Shown: positions 6,887 to 13,754 of the stretch, in pieces
Layout of the letters: the number at the start of each line of letters is the position of its first letter
How positions within the stretch are numbered: the stretch's first letter is position 1
Source: an uncultured Clostridia bacterium
GTDB taxonomy: Bacteria > Bacillota > Clostridia > TANB77 > CAG-465
Assembly: GCA_947628575.1 (NCBI GenBank)
Contig: CANRAK010000028.1
Span: 1 to 15,492 of the forward strand
Length of the DNA: 15,492 nucleotides
Reading direction: 5' to 3'
Notes under the pieces: generated by a model
What the model saw: only the letters and a program-made list of their open reading frames with translations
Databases searched by the model: none
Told to the model about the DNA's origin: nothing
Position numbers and translations under genes: made by a program

Positions 6887-7777
6887 TTAGCTTTCTCTAT
6901 CTTTTATATATAATGCAAGATTTAGTAAAAACTCAGATTTATCTCCAAAAATTCTAATACTTGTCATAGCTTCATTTATTACATCATCTAATATTTCTTG
7001 TGCTCTTTCTATTCCATATTTTGTAACAAATGTTGCTTTATTTTTTTCTCTATCATTTCCAACAGGCTTACCTGTTTTTTTACTATCTCCTATTTCAGAC
7101 AGTATATCATCTTTAATTTGAAAAGCTAATCCAATATTTTCAGCAAAATTTGTTAACACTTGTAACTCTTGATTTGAAGCTCCTCCAAGTAAAGCACCAA
7201 TTCTAACTGCCTCTTTAATTAAAGCACCTGTTTTATTTCTATGCATATATTCTAATTGTTCTAACGTTAAAATCTCGCCTTCACTAACAGTATCATAATA
7301 TTCTCCTGATAGCATATTATCTTGTGCTTTTACAAATTCATTTAATGCCATAATTTTCATACTAATTTTCTTAATATCTAATTCTTCTCTTAAATCATCT
7401 GTTATAACGATATTAGCATAATTAAATAATGCATCCCCTGCAAGCAGTGCAGTACACTCGTCATACATTTTATGATTAGTAGGCTTTCCATGTCTAAAGT
7501 CATCATCATCTATACAAGGCATATCGTCATGGATAAGTATAGCATTATGTACCATCTCCATACCTATTGCAAATGGTAAGCATACCTCATAATCTTCAGT
7601 AAATAGTTTACATGTAGCAAGCATAAGTATTGGTCTTATTCTTTTTCCTCCTGCAAGTAAACTATATCTCATTGCCTCTTTAAGTCTTTTATCATAACTA
7701 TTTTCGTCAAGAAAAAAGTCGTTTAATTTATCATCCATATACTTTTGATAATTTTTTAATTCCTCTTTAAAATTCAT
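6887..7777 (-). CDS. ispA: Polyprenyl synthetase (geranyl/farnesyl diphosphate synthase)
   Basis: trans-Prenyltransferase predicted to condense IPP with DMAPP and GPP to give farnesyl diphosphate, the primer used by UppS. The first Asp-rich motif reads HDDMPCIDDDD (about 83-93) followed by RHGKPTNH, in the DDx4D form typical of bacterial IspA; the second reads QIKDDILSEIGD with Asp223-Asp224. GGKRIRP near residue 43 binds diphosphate. The length of 296 residues is normal. I start at ATG 7777 because GGGAGGA lies immediately upstream; a longer reading from TTG at 7789 would place the ribosome binding site inside the gene. It is the first gene of the ispA-HD-uppS operon. Product chain length (C10, C15 or C20) cannot be fixed by eye. 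Confidence 0.92.
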   Translation of the reverse strand: MNFKEELKNYQKYMDDKLNDFFLDENSYDKRLKEAMRYSLLAGGKRIRPILMLATCKLFTEDYEVCLPFAIGMEMVHNAILIHDDMPCIDDDDFRHGKPTNHKMYDECTALLAGDALFNYANIVITDDLREELDIKKISMKIMALNEFVKAQDNMLSGEYYDTVSEGEILTLEQLEYMHRNKTGALIKEAVRIGALLGGASNQELQVLTNFAENIGLAFQIKDDILSEIGDSKKTGKPVGNDREKNKATFVTKYGIERAQEILDDVINEAMTSIRIFGDKSEFLLNLALYIKDRES

Positions 7778-7822
7778 ATTTCCTCCCAAAATCTACATCA
7801 TATTTATATAATCGACATATTA

Positions 7823-7851
7823 ATTATACCATTTTTTTAAATTTAAGTATA
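7823..7851 (-). promoter_or_regulatory. Promoter of the ispA-HD-uppS operon
   Basis: On the minus strand, an extended -10 TGGTATAAT (hexamer 7828-7823). The -35 at 17 bases is poor (TATACT, 7851-7846) and overlaps the T-tract of the upstream gene's terminator, so the extended -10 probably carries recognition. Confidence 0.65.
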
Positions 7852-7896
7852 CAAAAAATAGTGAACTAGAAAAATTTATTTTCCAGTCCACTATTT
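7848..7896 (-). terminator. Terminator of the secreted-protein gene
   Basis: Arms 7881-7896 and 7856-7875 region form an 18-position stem: AAATAGTG, then ACT, then GAAAA, with their complements, around a 5-base loop. The two A-C mismatches on the plus strand become G-U pairs in the minus-strand RNA, so the hairpin is intact only for leftward transcripts. TTTTTTG follows. Confidence 0.8.
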
Positions 7897-7919
7897 ATTA
7901 AAAATTTCATATTAAGGTA

Positions 7920-8900
7920 TTACGCTCTTTTTACTGCTATTTGTCTAATCTGTGCATGCATTCTGCTTTGATATTTTTTAAACTTTTCTTTAGTTATTCT
8001 CTTTTTAGGTAAAGTTTTTGTTTTATGCTTTTTATCTTTATCTAGTACTGCTACAACTTTATCTTTAGTTATTGATGGTTTGTGCATATCTAATACAGCT
8101 ATTTTAATCATATCTGTTAGTTTATATTGTTTTAGTACTTTTAGCATATCTACTTTAGACATTCTAGCATTTTCATTAATTTTCTTACTTACTTGTTGTA
8201 ATATTTTTTCTTCTTCAGTTTTTGCTACATAATTTGGTTTTGTATAAGTATATATATCCATTGTAAATTTATTTACATTTAAGTTTTTAATACTTGATAC
8301 TTTTACTACTTCCTCTTTTTCTTCTTTTTTATCTTTAACAACTTCCTCTACTTTTTCTACCTCTTCTGGTAATGTAGTATTCTCATCCTCTTTATTTGTT
8401 TCTTCTTCAACTTTTGGTTTTTCAGTTTCTACATAGTTACCATCTATTGCAATATCCATTTTTAATATAATATATATATCTGAATATCTTTCCATTGGAG
8501 TAATTTCAAGTTCAACTAAATCTTGATTTACTTGATAGCCATTTGGTATACTTACAATTTTATAATAATATAATCCATAAGGTATATTAGTTATAATTAT
8601 TTTACCATTCTCGTCACTAGTTAAATTATGATTTGTATATTTGAATACATCTAAGTCTTTTATATTATATAATTCACCTTTATATTTAAAGTATAGTTCA
8701 ATTTTAATATTTTCTACAGGGATGCTGTCATCTTCAACATATTCAGTTTGTGAAGTTTGTCCTCTGAAGTTAAGTACCACCCTAGCATCAGTTAAAGGTA
8801 TTTCATCTTCATATATATTTATTTGTTCCGCTGCATGTATGTTTTTACTCATACATACTAACATTGTAAAACTTAATAATATAACAGCCCACCTTTTCAT
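7920..8900 (-). CDS. Secreted protein with SpaA/Cna-B-like domain and Lys-rich C-terminus, function unknown
   Basis: I do not recognise the whole protein. It has 326 residues. The N-terminus is a signal peptide (MKRW, then a hydrophobic core to about residue 17) with likely cleavage after IHA at 23. A beta-rich segment at about 45-145 contains DENGKIIITNIPYGLYYYKI, like the SpaA/Cna-B prealbumin fold of Gram-positive surface proteins. A Glu/Lys/Val-rich linker follows (about 155-195), then a strongly basic C-terminal part ending RQIAVKRA. There is no LPxTG signal, membrane anchor or lipobox, so it is probably released or held by charge. The start is ATG 8900, with AGGTGG five bases upstream; the in-frame GTG at 8909 would have no spacing. 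It has its own promoter and terminator. Confidence 0.72.
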   Translation of the reverse strand: MKRWAVILLSFTMLVCMSKNIHAAEQINIYEDEIPLTDARVVLNFRGQTSQTEYVEDDSIPVENIKIELYFKYKGELYNIKDLDVFKYTNHNLTSDENGKIIITNIPYGLYYYKIVSIPNGYQVNQDLVELEITPMERYSDIYIILKMDIAIDGNYVETEKPKVEEETNKEDENTTLPEEVEKVEEVVKDKKEEKEEVVKVSSIKNLNVNKFTMDIYTYTKPNYVAKTEEEKILQQVSKKINENARMSKVDMLKVLKQYKLTDMIKIAVLDMHKPSITKDKVVAVLDKDKKHKTKTLPKKRITKEKFKKYQSRMHAQIRQIAVKRA

Positions 8901-8923
8901 TTTGACCACCTCTTCATACTTAT

Positions 8924-8952
8924 ATTATACCACAATTTCAGCGTTATGTTAA
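8924..8952 (-). promoter_or_regulatory. Promoter of the secreted-protein gene
   Basis: On the minus strand, -35 TTAACA (8952-8947), 17-base spacer, and extended -10 TGGTATAAT (hexamer 8929-8924). The 5' leader is short, about 15-20 bases. Confidence 0.8.
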
Positions 8953-9203
8953 GTTTTTAAGTAGTGTGTAAAGCTATATATCTAGTATTTTTGGTACTTT
9001 TTCTATTACCACTTTTTCAAATAATTTATATCATATTTTTATAGCTTAAATATTTTTATGTAATCTTTTACTTAAAATTTAATCATTAAATTGACACTAT
9101 TTTTGTTACATAAATTTAGGACGAGTATGAATTTTAGCATATTTTAGCGTTGGTTTTTAACATAATTTTTAAATATTACATTTTTGTTACAAATTCATTT
9201 TTG
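8953..9203. other. Non-coding spacer between disA terminator and next promoter
   Basis: About 250 bases without a credible gene. It is very AT-rich. Visible repeats are two tandem 10-bp copies of ATTTTAGC(A/G)T at 9131-9150 and two copies of TTTTTGTTACA at 9100-9110 and 9181-9191. A plus-strand TTGACA at 9091-9096 has no convincing -10 and no gene downstream. Confidence 0.6.
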
Positions 9204-9235
9204 TATAAAAAAACAACTCTAAAATAAGAGTTGTT
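9200..9235 (-). terminator. Terminator of radA-disA
   Basis: Perfect 9-bp stem from arms 9227-9235 and 9212-9220 with a 6-base loop, followed by TTTTTTT on the minus strand. The hairpin overlaps the disA stop codon. Confidence 0.9.
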
Positions 9236-10319
9236 ACATATTGTATAATCTAAATATATTTTGTTCTTGTAGTCTTTTAAGTGTCTGATTTATTATTTTA
9301 GCTCTTCTTTCACCTATTCCATCTACATCATCTAATTGTGCAACTGTTGCATTACATACCATTTGTAGTGTGCCAAAAGAATCTATTATTTTCTCTATTA
9401 CACTTACAGGCATTTTAGGTATTTTACTTAATACTCTATACCCTCTTGGTGAAACATTTCTATCTAAAAGCTCTGTAGTGCTATCTGATTCATATCCAAG
9501 AATTTTTATTATTTTTTCAGAATCAACTAAACCTTTTCTATCTAGCTTTCTAATTTCTTCTAAAATAGCATCCTCAGATTTTTTATTTTTTCTTTTACTT
9601 GTTACCATATAATCTTGAATTATTTGTCGTTCTTCTTGCTCTACATTATCTATTAATTCTATAAGTTGCATATTAATTAGTGTACCTTCATTACCAAGCT
9701 CAATAATATTTCTTTCAACTTCAGATTTAAATCTCATTATCATTTCACTTCTATATATTGCATTAGCTACTAGCTCTAAGTAAACCATATCATCAAATTC
9801 ATGTTCAGTAAGTACCCCTAACATATGGTCAAATACTCTTTTATATTTTTCTAGTGTTTCTAGCATTTGTGTTGCTTCCATAATAACTGTTTCAATCTCG
9901 TTTATTACATATCTTACATCGCCTTTAAATATAGTTATTATTCCTCTTCTTTGAGATATACAAACTACCATTTCATCTGTTTGCTTTGCAACACGTTCTG
10001 CTGTTCTATGTCTAGTACCTGTTTCTACAGTTTTTATACCATGGTCTGGAACTAACTGTACATTAGCTCTTAATATCTTCTTTAAATCGCTACTAACTAT
10101 AATTGCTCCATCCATTTTACTTAGCTCATAAATATTTGCAGGTGTAAAATCTAAGTCTAATTTAAAACCACCATCTACTACTTTCATTACGTCTTCACTC
10201 TCTGAGAGTACAATTAAAGCACCTGTTTTAGCTTTTAAAATATTATCTAAACCCTTTCTAAGTGTTGTACCTGGTGCTACTTTTTTTAGTATATCTTGTA
10301 TTATCTCGTCTTGTTTCAA
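9234..10319 (-). CDS. disA: DNA integrity scanning diadenylate cyclase DisA
   Basis: Synthesises cyclic di-AMP from two ATP and scans DNA for branched structures. The DAC domain is at about 1-140, with the catalytic motifs DGA (70-72) and RHR within GTRHRTAERV (101-110). A helical linker follows, then a C-terminal helix-hairpin-helix DNA-binding region (about 310-355) with VDGIGERRAKII. The 361 residues match DisA from Bacillus. The start is TTG at 10319. Its ribosome binding site AAGGAGG overlaps the radA stop codon, which suggests translational coupling. The radA-disA order is conserved in Firmicutes, but here a terminator follows directly. No missing residue is evident. Confidence 0.95.
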   Translation of the reverse strand: MKQDEIIQDILKKVAPGTTLRKGLDNILKAKTGALIVLSESEDVMKVVDGGFKLDLDFTPANIYELSKMDGAIIVSSDLKKILRANVQLVPDHGIKTVETGTRHRTAERVAKQTDEMVVCISQRRGIITIFKGDVRYVINEIETVIMEATQMLETLEKYKRVFDHMLGVLTEHEFDDMVYLELVANAIYRSEMIMRFKSEVERNIIELGNEGTLINMQLIELIDNVEQEERQIIQDYMVTSKRKNKKSEDAILEEIRKLDRKGLVDSEKIIKILGYESDSTTELLDRNVSPRGYRVLSKIPKMPVSVIEKIIDSFGTLQMVCNATVAQLDDVDGIGERRAKIINQTLKRLQEQNIFRLYNM

Positions 10320-10330
10320 CTTCTTCCTCC

Positions 10331-11701
10331 TTAATATCCTATTTTATTTATTGCTTCATCTATTGATGATACTCCTATTAGTTCTGCTTCTACTTTACCT
10401 TTAAGACTTCCTATTTGCTTTTTATTAGTATATATCTTATTATATCCAAGCTTAGATATTTCTTTTATTCTTTTTTCAAAATTAGTTATATTTCTAATTT
10501 CACCTGTAAGACCTATCTCGCCTAAAAATACTGTTTGTGGGTCTATAGCTATATTTTTATAACTTGAGTATATTGCCATAGCTATACTTAAATCTACAGC
10601 CGGCTCATCTACTCTCATTCCACCTATTACATTAACATATATATCTTGTGTACTTAGACTAAGTTTACATCTTTTTTCAAGTACTGCAATTAGCATATTT
10701 AACCTATTAATATCTATTCCGTTAGCTACACGTCTTGGCATATTATAATATGAATGTGTTGTTAAAGCTTGAACTTCCATTAGTATAGTAGATGTACCTT
10801 CTACTGTCGCAACAATGGCTGTCCCTGGAAGATTTTTATCTGACTTAGTTAAAAATATATCTGACATATTTTTAACTTCTACCATACCTTCATCTTTCAT
10901 ATCAAAAATACCGATTTCATTAGTAGAACCAAATCTATTTTTTACTCCTCTAACTATCCTATGACTTAGAAATCTTTCACCTTCGATATATATTACAGTA
11001 TCTACCATATGCTCAAGTATTCTAGGTCCTGCAATAACTCCATCTTTTGTTACATGACCAATTACAATTGTAGTTATTTTCTTTCTTTTTGCTTGATACA
11101 TAAGCCTTGCAGTCACTTCTTTTACTTGCGATATACTACCAGGTGTAGAGCTTATTTCTTCATCATACATTGTTTGAATTGAGTCTACTATACAAAATTT
11201 AGGAGATATTTCTTCTATTTTATCTTCTATACTATCTATATTCGTTTCGTTATAAAATAATATGTTATCTGAGCTAACTTTTAGTCTATCAGCTCGTAAT
11301 TTTACTTGTGTTTCTGATTCTTCACCAGATATATATAATACCGCTCCTACCTTTGCAAGCTTTGAACATACTTGCATAATAAGAGTAGATTTTCCTATAC
11401 CAGGTTCACCACCTATTAAGTTTAAAGAACCTTCTACTATTCCACCACCAAATACCCTATTTAATTCGTCATATCCTGTATCTAATCTTATTTCTTTTGT
11501 TACTACAATGTCATTTAACTTTTTAACAGTGCTAACATTTGAAAATGTACTTGAATATCCTTTAGATGATTTAGAAGATGACTTTTTGTTTATCTTTTCT
11601 TCAACAAAGCTATTCCAACTATTACATCCAGGACATTTACCTAGCCATTTTGCTGACTCATAACCACACTCTTTACAAAAAAATACAGTATTTGATGCCA
11701 T
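10331..11701 (-). CDS. radA: DNA repair protein RadA
   Basis: RecA-like ATPase/helicase promoting branch migration in recombinational repair. The N-terminal C4 zinc finger uses Cys9, Cys12, Cys23 and Cys26. The ATPase core has Walker A GGEPGIGKST (97-106) and a Walker B region near CIVDSIQTM (170-178). The RadA signature KNRFGS is at 254-259. The C-terminal Lon-like domain (about 290-456) includes VNVIGGMRVDEPAVDL. The 456 residues are normal. ATG at 11701 has AGGAGG five bases upstream and a strong promoter about 40 bases upstream. It is cotranscribed with disA. Confidence 0.96.
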   Translation of the reverse strand: MASNTVFFCKECGYESAKWLGKCPGCNSWNSFVEEKINKKSSSKSSKGYSSTFSNVSTVKKLNDIVVTKEIRLDTGYDELNRVFGGGIVEGSLNLIGGEPGIGKSTLIMQVCSKLAKVGAVLYISGEESETQVKLRADRLKVSSDNILFYNETNIDSIEDKIEEISPKFCIVDSIQTMYDEEISSTPGSISQVKEVTARLMYQAKRKKITTIVIGHVTKDGVIAGPRILEHMVDTVIYIEGERFLSHRIVRGVKNRFGSTNEIGIFDMKDEGMVEVKNMSDIFLTKSDKNLPGTAIVATVEGTSTILMEVQALTTHSYYNMPRRVANGIDINRLNMLIAVLEKRCKLSLSTQDIYVNVIGGMRVDEPAVDLSIAMAIYSSYKNIAIDPQTVFLGEIGLTGEIRNITNFEKRIKEISKLGYNKIYTNKKQIGSLKGKVEAELIGVSSIDEAINKIGY

Positions 11702-11743
11702 ATTAACCTCCTATATTATATTACGTTACTTTAGTACCTCCTA

Positions 11744-11772
11744 ATTATACCATTTTTAAATTTTTTTAACAA
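11744..11772 (-). promoter_or_regulatory. Promoter of radA-disA
   Basis: On the minus strand, -35 TTGTTA (11772-11767), 17-base spacer, and extended -10 TGGTATAAT (hexamer 11749-11744). A second AGGAGG lies just after the -10 (around 11735-11740) but no start codon follows it. Confidence 0.8.
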
Positions 11773-11779
11773 CCGTAAA

Positions 11780-11812
11780 CATAGAAATAAAGGCATAAAA
11801 TGCCTTTATTAA
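11780..11812. terminator. Perfect inverted repeat, probable terminator
   Basis: Arms 11786-11795 and 11801-11810 (AATAAAGGCA / TGCCTTTATT) are perfectly complementary with a 5-base loop. The U-tract is weak on both sides (TTTATTTC on minus, TTATTAAAT on plus). It lies between the dinD remnant and the radA promoter and may have been the end of the lost element's transcript. Confidence 0.5.
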
Positions 11813-11864
11813 ATAATTAATATAATGTCTTACTATTTCATAGCTTATTATATCTTTTATTATT

Positions 11865-12142
11865 TTACTTTTTCTTATGATAAACATTATTACCAAATAA
11901 ATCTTTTTCAACATAGTACTTAGTTTTTCCAGTTTGAACTGCAAAATATGTTTGTGCTAGAACAATTACCTTTTTTCTGCTATCCCCATTTTGTGCTATT
12001 AAATAGCAAGCATCCGAGTAAGTTCATAGTCTTTAATTTCAACTTTTGCATTATTAGCACGTTTTGACAACTTACTGACGTCAATAAAATGTTCAAACAC
12101 ACTAATATCACTATTTTTACAAGATATTTTTACTCTATTAAA
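11865..12142 (-). pseudogene. dinD: Truncated, frameshifted dinD-like remnant
   Basis: Two minus-strand frames join into one fragment of the DNA damage-inducible protein D family. The first frame (from about 12142 to the stop at 11999-12001) reads NSDISVFEHFIDVSK and then KDYELTR. The second (about 12012 to the stop at 11865-11867) reads CYLIAQNGDSRKKVI and then LAQTYFAVQTGK. They connect if one base is restored near 12012-12013, giving LTR-Y-ACYLIAQNGD, which matches the DinD core as I remember it from E. coli and Clostridia. Only some 90 of the roughly 280 family residues remain: the N-terminus is lost towards the tmRNA terminator and the C-terminal two-thirds are gone. No start codon or ribosome binding site is apparent. 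It lies directly downstream of ssrA, a common integration site, so it is probably a relic of an inserted element. Confidence 0.75.
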
Positions 12143-12157
12143 TATGATTAAAAAGTA

Positions 12158-12200
12158 TAAAAATAATAAAAAAATATCATCCTTTTTTCAGAATGATATT
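12158..12200 (-). terminator. Terminator of ssrA
   Basis: Arms 12191-12200 and 12173-12182 pair over ten positions (one G-U) with an 8-base loop, followed on the minus strand by a T-rich tract. It begins about 40 bases after the tmRNA CCA end. Confidence 0.8.
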
Positions 12201-12237
12201 TCTGTTAATCTGTTTATAATTCGAACAGATATGTCAT

Positions 12238-12590
12238 TGGTGGAGATGGTGAGAGTTGAACTCACGTCCGAAAATTCATCTATATTACTTTCTCCGAGTG
12301 CAGTAAATGTTTAACTAATATTATTGCACTAAAACATTTACAAAAAAATGCAATAATATGATTGTGGTATACCCTCTATTATACAATCATTTAATAGAAT
12401 TGTTAGCTAGATATTATGAAGCCTTTATCTATCCTCTAGCAAAACAAATAAAGACCGGCACCTTTAATTAGGCAGCCATTGCAAATTTTTTATCTGCGTT
12501 TAATTTTAATTTCTCGTTTTTATAGTGGCCAACGAGAATCCACTACTCGCTTATAATATTTCAAAAAATCCGTCGAAACCTTACATCCCC
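12238..12590 (-). ncRNA. ssrA: Transfer-messenger RNA (tmRNA, ssrA)
   Basis: One-piece tmRNA of 353 bases that rescues stalled ribosomes with SmpB. The 5' end GGGGATGTAAGG followed by TTTCGACGG (12590 downwards) and the 3' end GTTCAACTCTCACC then ATCTCCACCA (to 12238) form the tRNA-like acceptor (seven pairs, one G-U) and T arm. CCA is encoded. The tag reading frame ends at TAA 12468-12470 and reads ADKKFAMAA, with the resume codon probably at GCA 12497-12495 or one or two codons earlier. Penultimate residues are AMAA rather than the usual ALAA. Pseudoknot-forming sequences lie between the tag and the 3' domain. The promoter is immediately upstream, so the primary transcript needs only about four bases removed at its 5' end. 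Confidence 0.97.
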
Positions 12591-12600
12591 GTACATTAAT

Positions 12601-12629
12601 ATTATACCATAACATGTATAAATTATAAA
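12601..12629 (-). promoter_or_regulatory. Promoter of ssrA
   Basis: On the minus strand, extended -10 TGGTATAAT (hexamer 12606-12601) with a 17-base spacer to -35 TTTATA (12629-12624). The expected start point, about 12595, is a few bases from the mature tmRNA 5' end. Confidence 0.8.
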
Positions 12630-12649
12630 GAGAGATAATAAATTTATGA

Positions 12650-12678
12650 TTGTTTTTATTAACATTATAGTATATAAT
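12650..12678 (+). promoter_or_regulatory. Promoter of the orphan plus-strand gene
   Basis: -35 TTGTTT (12650-12655), 17-base spacer, -10 TATAAT (12673-12678). It is back to back with the ssrA promoter, 20 bases separating the two -35 elements. The implied leader is about 50 bases. Confidence 0.7.
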
Positions 12679-12733
12679 TACACTAACAATATTTTTTATT
12701 TCCATTAATTAATATTTTAAGGAGGGATGCGTT

Positions 12734-13267
12734 ATGATTAATACGCTAAAATACAAAGAAGATATATTATTTGAAGCTTTGAAAATGACTATAGCATCTA
12801 TTCAATTACTACTATCTAAGTATAATAATATAACTCGTGAAAATTTAGTATATTACACTAATTATTACGTTGCTATTGCTCTTAAAAGTTTTTATAAACT
12901 CCTTAATACTAAAAAAATATATACAAGTAAAGAAGATGAAATTAAAACTTATATTTCATTTTATGCAAAATATTTAAAAGAATCTAAAGAAGATACAAAA
13001 GACTTAGGGCAATATTTAATATTTAAAACTGAATATAAAAAACTAAATGACGACGAAAAACTTGTTATTTATGCTATGCTTACACTTTCAAAGTTTTATG
13101 GTACAAAACATATAAATAAAGTAAAAAACATATTAAATAGCTATTCTAGAAAGCTTAAAAATTGTATTAAATGTGCAAACGACTATTACATATTATTTGA
13201 TATATCAAAATATGATTATTACACTGCACAAAGAATACTATTTAACTTTTTAATTGAAAACAGCTAA
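12734..13267 (+). CDS. Hypothetical protein, all-helical, function unknown
   Basis: I do not recognise this 177-residue protein. It is rich in Lys, Tyr, Asn and Ile, looks mostly alpha-helical, and has no signal peptide, clear membrane segment or catalytic motif. A CxxC pair (CIKC, 144-147) occurs in the C-terminal third. ATG at 12734 has AAGGAGGG seven bases upstream, a strong ribosome binding site. A promoter lies upstream and a terminator follows, so it is a complete unit. It is the only plus-strand gene here, placed between ssrA (divergent) and rplL (convergent), where rpoB would normally stand after rplL. Codon use is AT-rich like its neighbours. Translation is likely real; the function is open. 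Confidence 0.7.
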   Translation: MINTLKYKEDILFEALKMTIASIQLLLSKYNNITRENLVYYTNYYVAIALKSFYKLLNTKKIYTSKEDEIKTYISFYAKYLKESKEDTKDLGQYLIFKTEYKKLNDDEKLVIYAMLTLSKFYGTKHINKVKNILNSYSRKLKNCIKCANDYYILFDISKYDYYTAQRILFNFLIENS

Positions 13268-13300
13268 AAAACCCCCAGAGTAAAACTCTGAGGGTTTATT
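13265..13300. terminator. Shared bidirectional terminator (orphan gene and rplL operon)
   Basis: Arms 13269-13280 and 13286-13297 form a GC-rich 12-position stem with a 5-base loop. The one C-A mismatch on the plus strand is a U-G pair in minus-strand RNA, and TTTTTT follows on that side, so it is stronger for the ribosomal operon. On the plus side TTTATTATT follows. It overlaps the orphan gene's stop. Confidence 0.88.
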
Positions 13301-13335
13301 ATTACCTTTTTCAAAATCTAAAAGCATGCTATATA

Positions 13336-13704
13336 TTATTGAACTTCAACCATAGCACCAGCAGCTTGTAAAGCTTCTACTAGTTTGTCTGCTTCTTCTT
13401 TAGGCATATTTTCTTTTATTGTCTTAGGAGCAGCATCAACTAAATCTTTAGCTTCTTTTAATCCTAAACCTGTAGCTTCTCTAACTGCTTTTATAACAGC
13501 AATTTTAGTAGCTCCAGCATCTTTTAATACTACTGTGAATTCAGATTTTTCTTCAGCAGCAGCACCACCAGCAGCAGGACCTGCAGCAACAACAGCAGCA
13601 GCAGCGCTTACTCCAAATTTTTCTTCAATAGCTTTAACTAAATCAGAAAGTTCAATAACTGTTAATTTTTCAATTTCTTCTACTAATTTTTCTATTTTTT
13701 CCAT
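13336..13704 (-). CDS. rplL: 50S ribosomal protein L7/L12
   Basis: Stalk protein of the large ribosomal subunit that recruits translation factors. The 122 residues show the N-terminal dimerisation and L10-binding domain (1-35), the Ala/Gly-rich hinge (about 33-52, with AAGPAAGGAAAEE) and the C-terminal factor-binding domain with KIAVIKAVREATGLGLKEAK (67-86). ATG at 13704 is preceded by GGGAGG. It follows rplJ by about 50 bases, as in most bacteria, and the operon ends at the shared hairpin 13265-13300. Confidence 0.97.
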   Translation of the reverse strand: MEKIEKLVEEIEKLTVIELSDLVKAIEEKFGVSAAAAVVAAGPAAGGAAAEEKSEFTVVLKDAGATKIAVIKAVREATGLGLKEAKDLVDAAPKTIKENMPKEEADKLVEALQAAGAMVEVQ

Positions 13705-13754
13705 TTTAAAATCCTCCCTTAAATATATAAATTTTTTATTTTTTTTAATAGAAA

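Noticed and set aside
9091..9130. Plus-strand TTGACA as a promoter for a small RNA
   Set aside because: No acceptable -10 at 16-18 bases and no terminator in the right direction close by other than the disA hairpin, which points the other way.
11756..11944. A 62-codon minus-strand reading frame between ssrA and radA
   Set aside because: It overlaps the dinD remnant in another frame, has no ribosome binding site, and contains the perfect inverted repeat at 11786-11810.
11999..12016. Frameshift in the dinD fragment as a sequencing error in an intact gene
   Set aside because: Correcting it still leaves a fragment without start, ribosome binding site, N-terminus or C-terminal two-thirds, so the gene is broken regardless.
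12208..12230. Inverted repeat ATCTGTT/AACAGAT resembling a tRNA T-arm just after ssrA
   Set aside because: Stem of 7 bp with a 9-base loop, no acceptor or anticodon arms nearby and no match to the tmRNA 3' end, so not a tRNA or att copy.
12520..12705. A 61-codon minus-strand reading frame
   Set aside because: Its 3' half lies inside the tmRNA 5' domain and it covers the ssrA promoter, so it is a chance frame.
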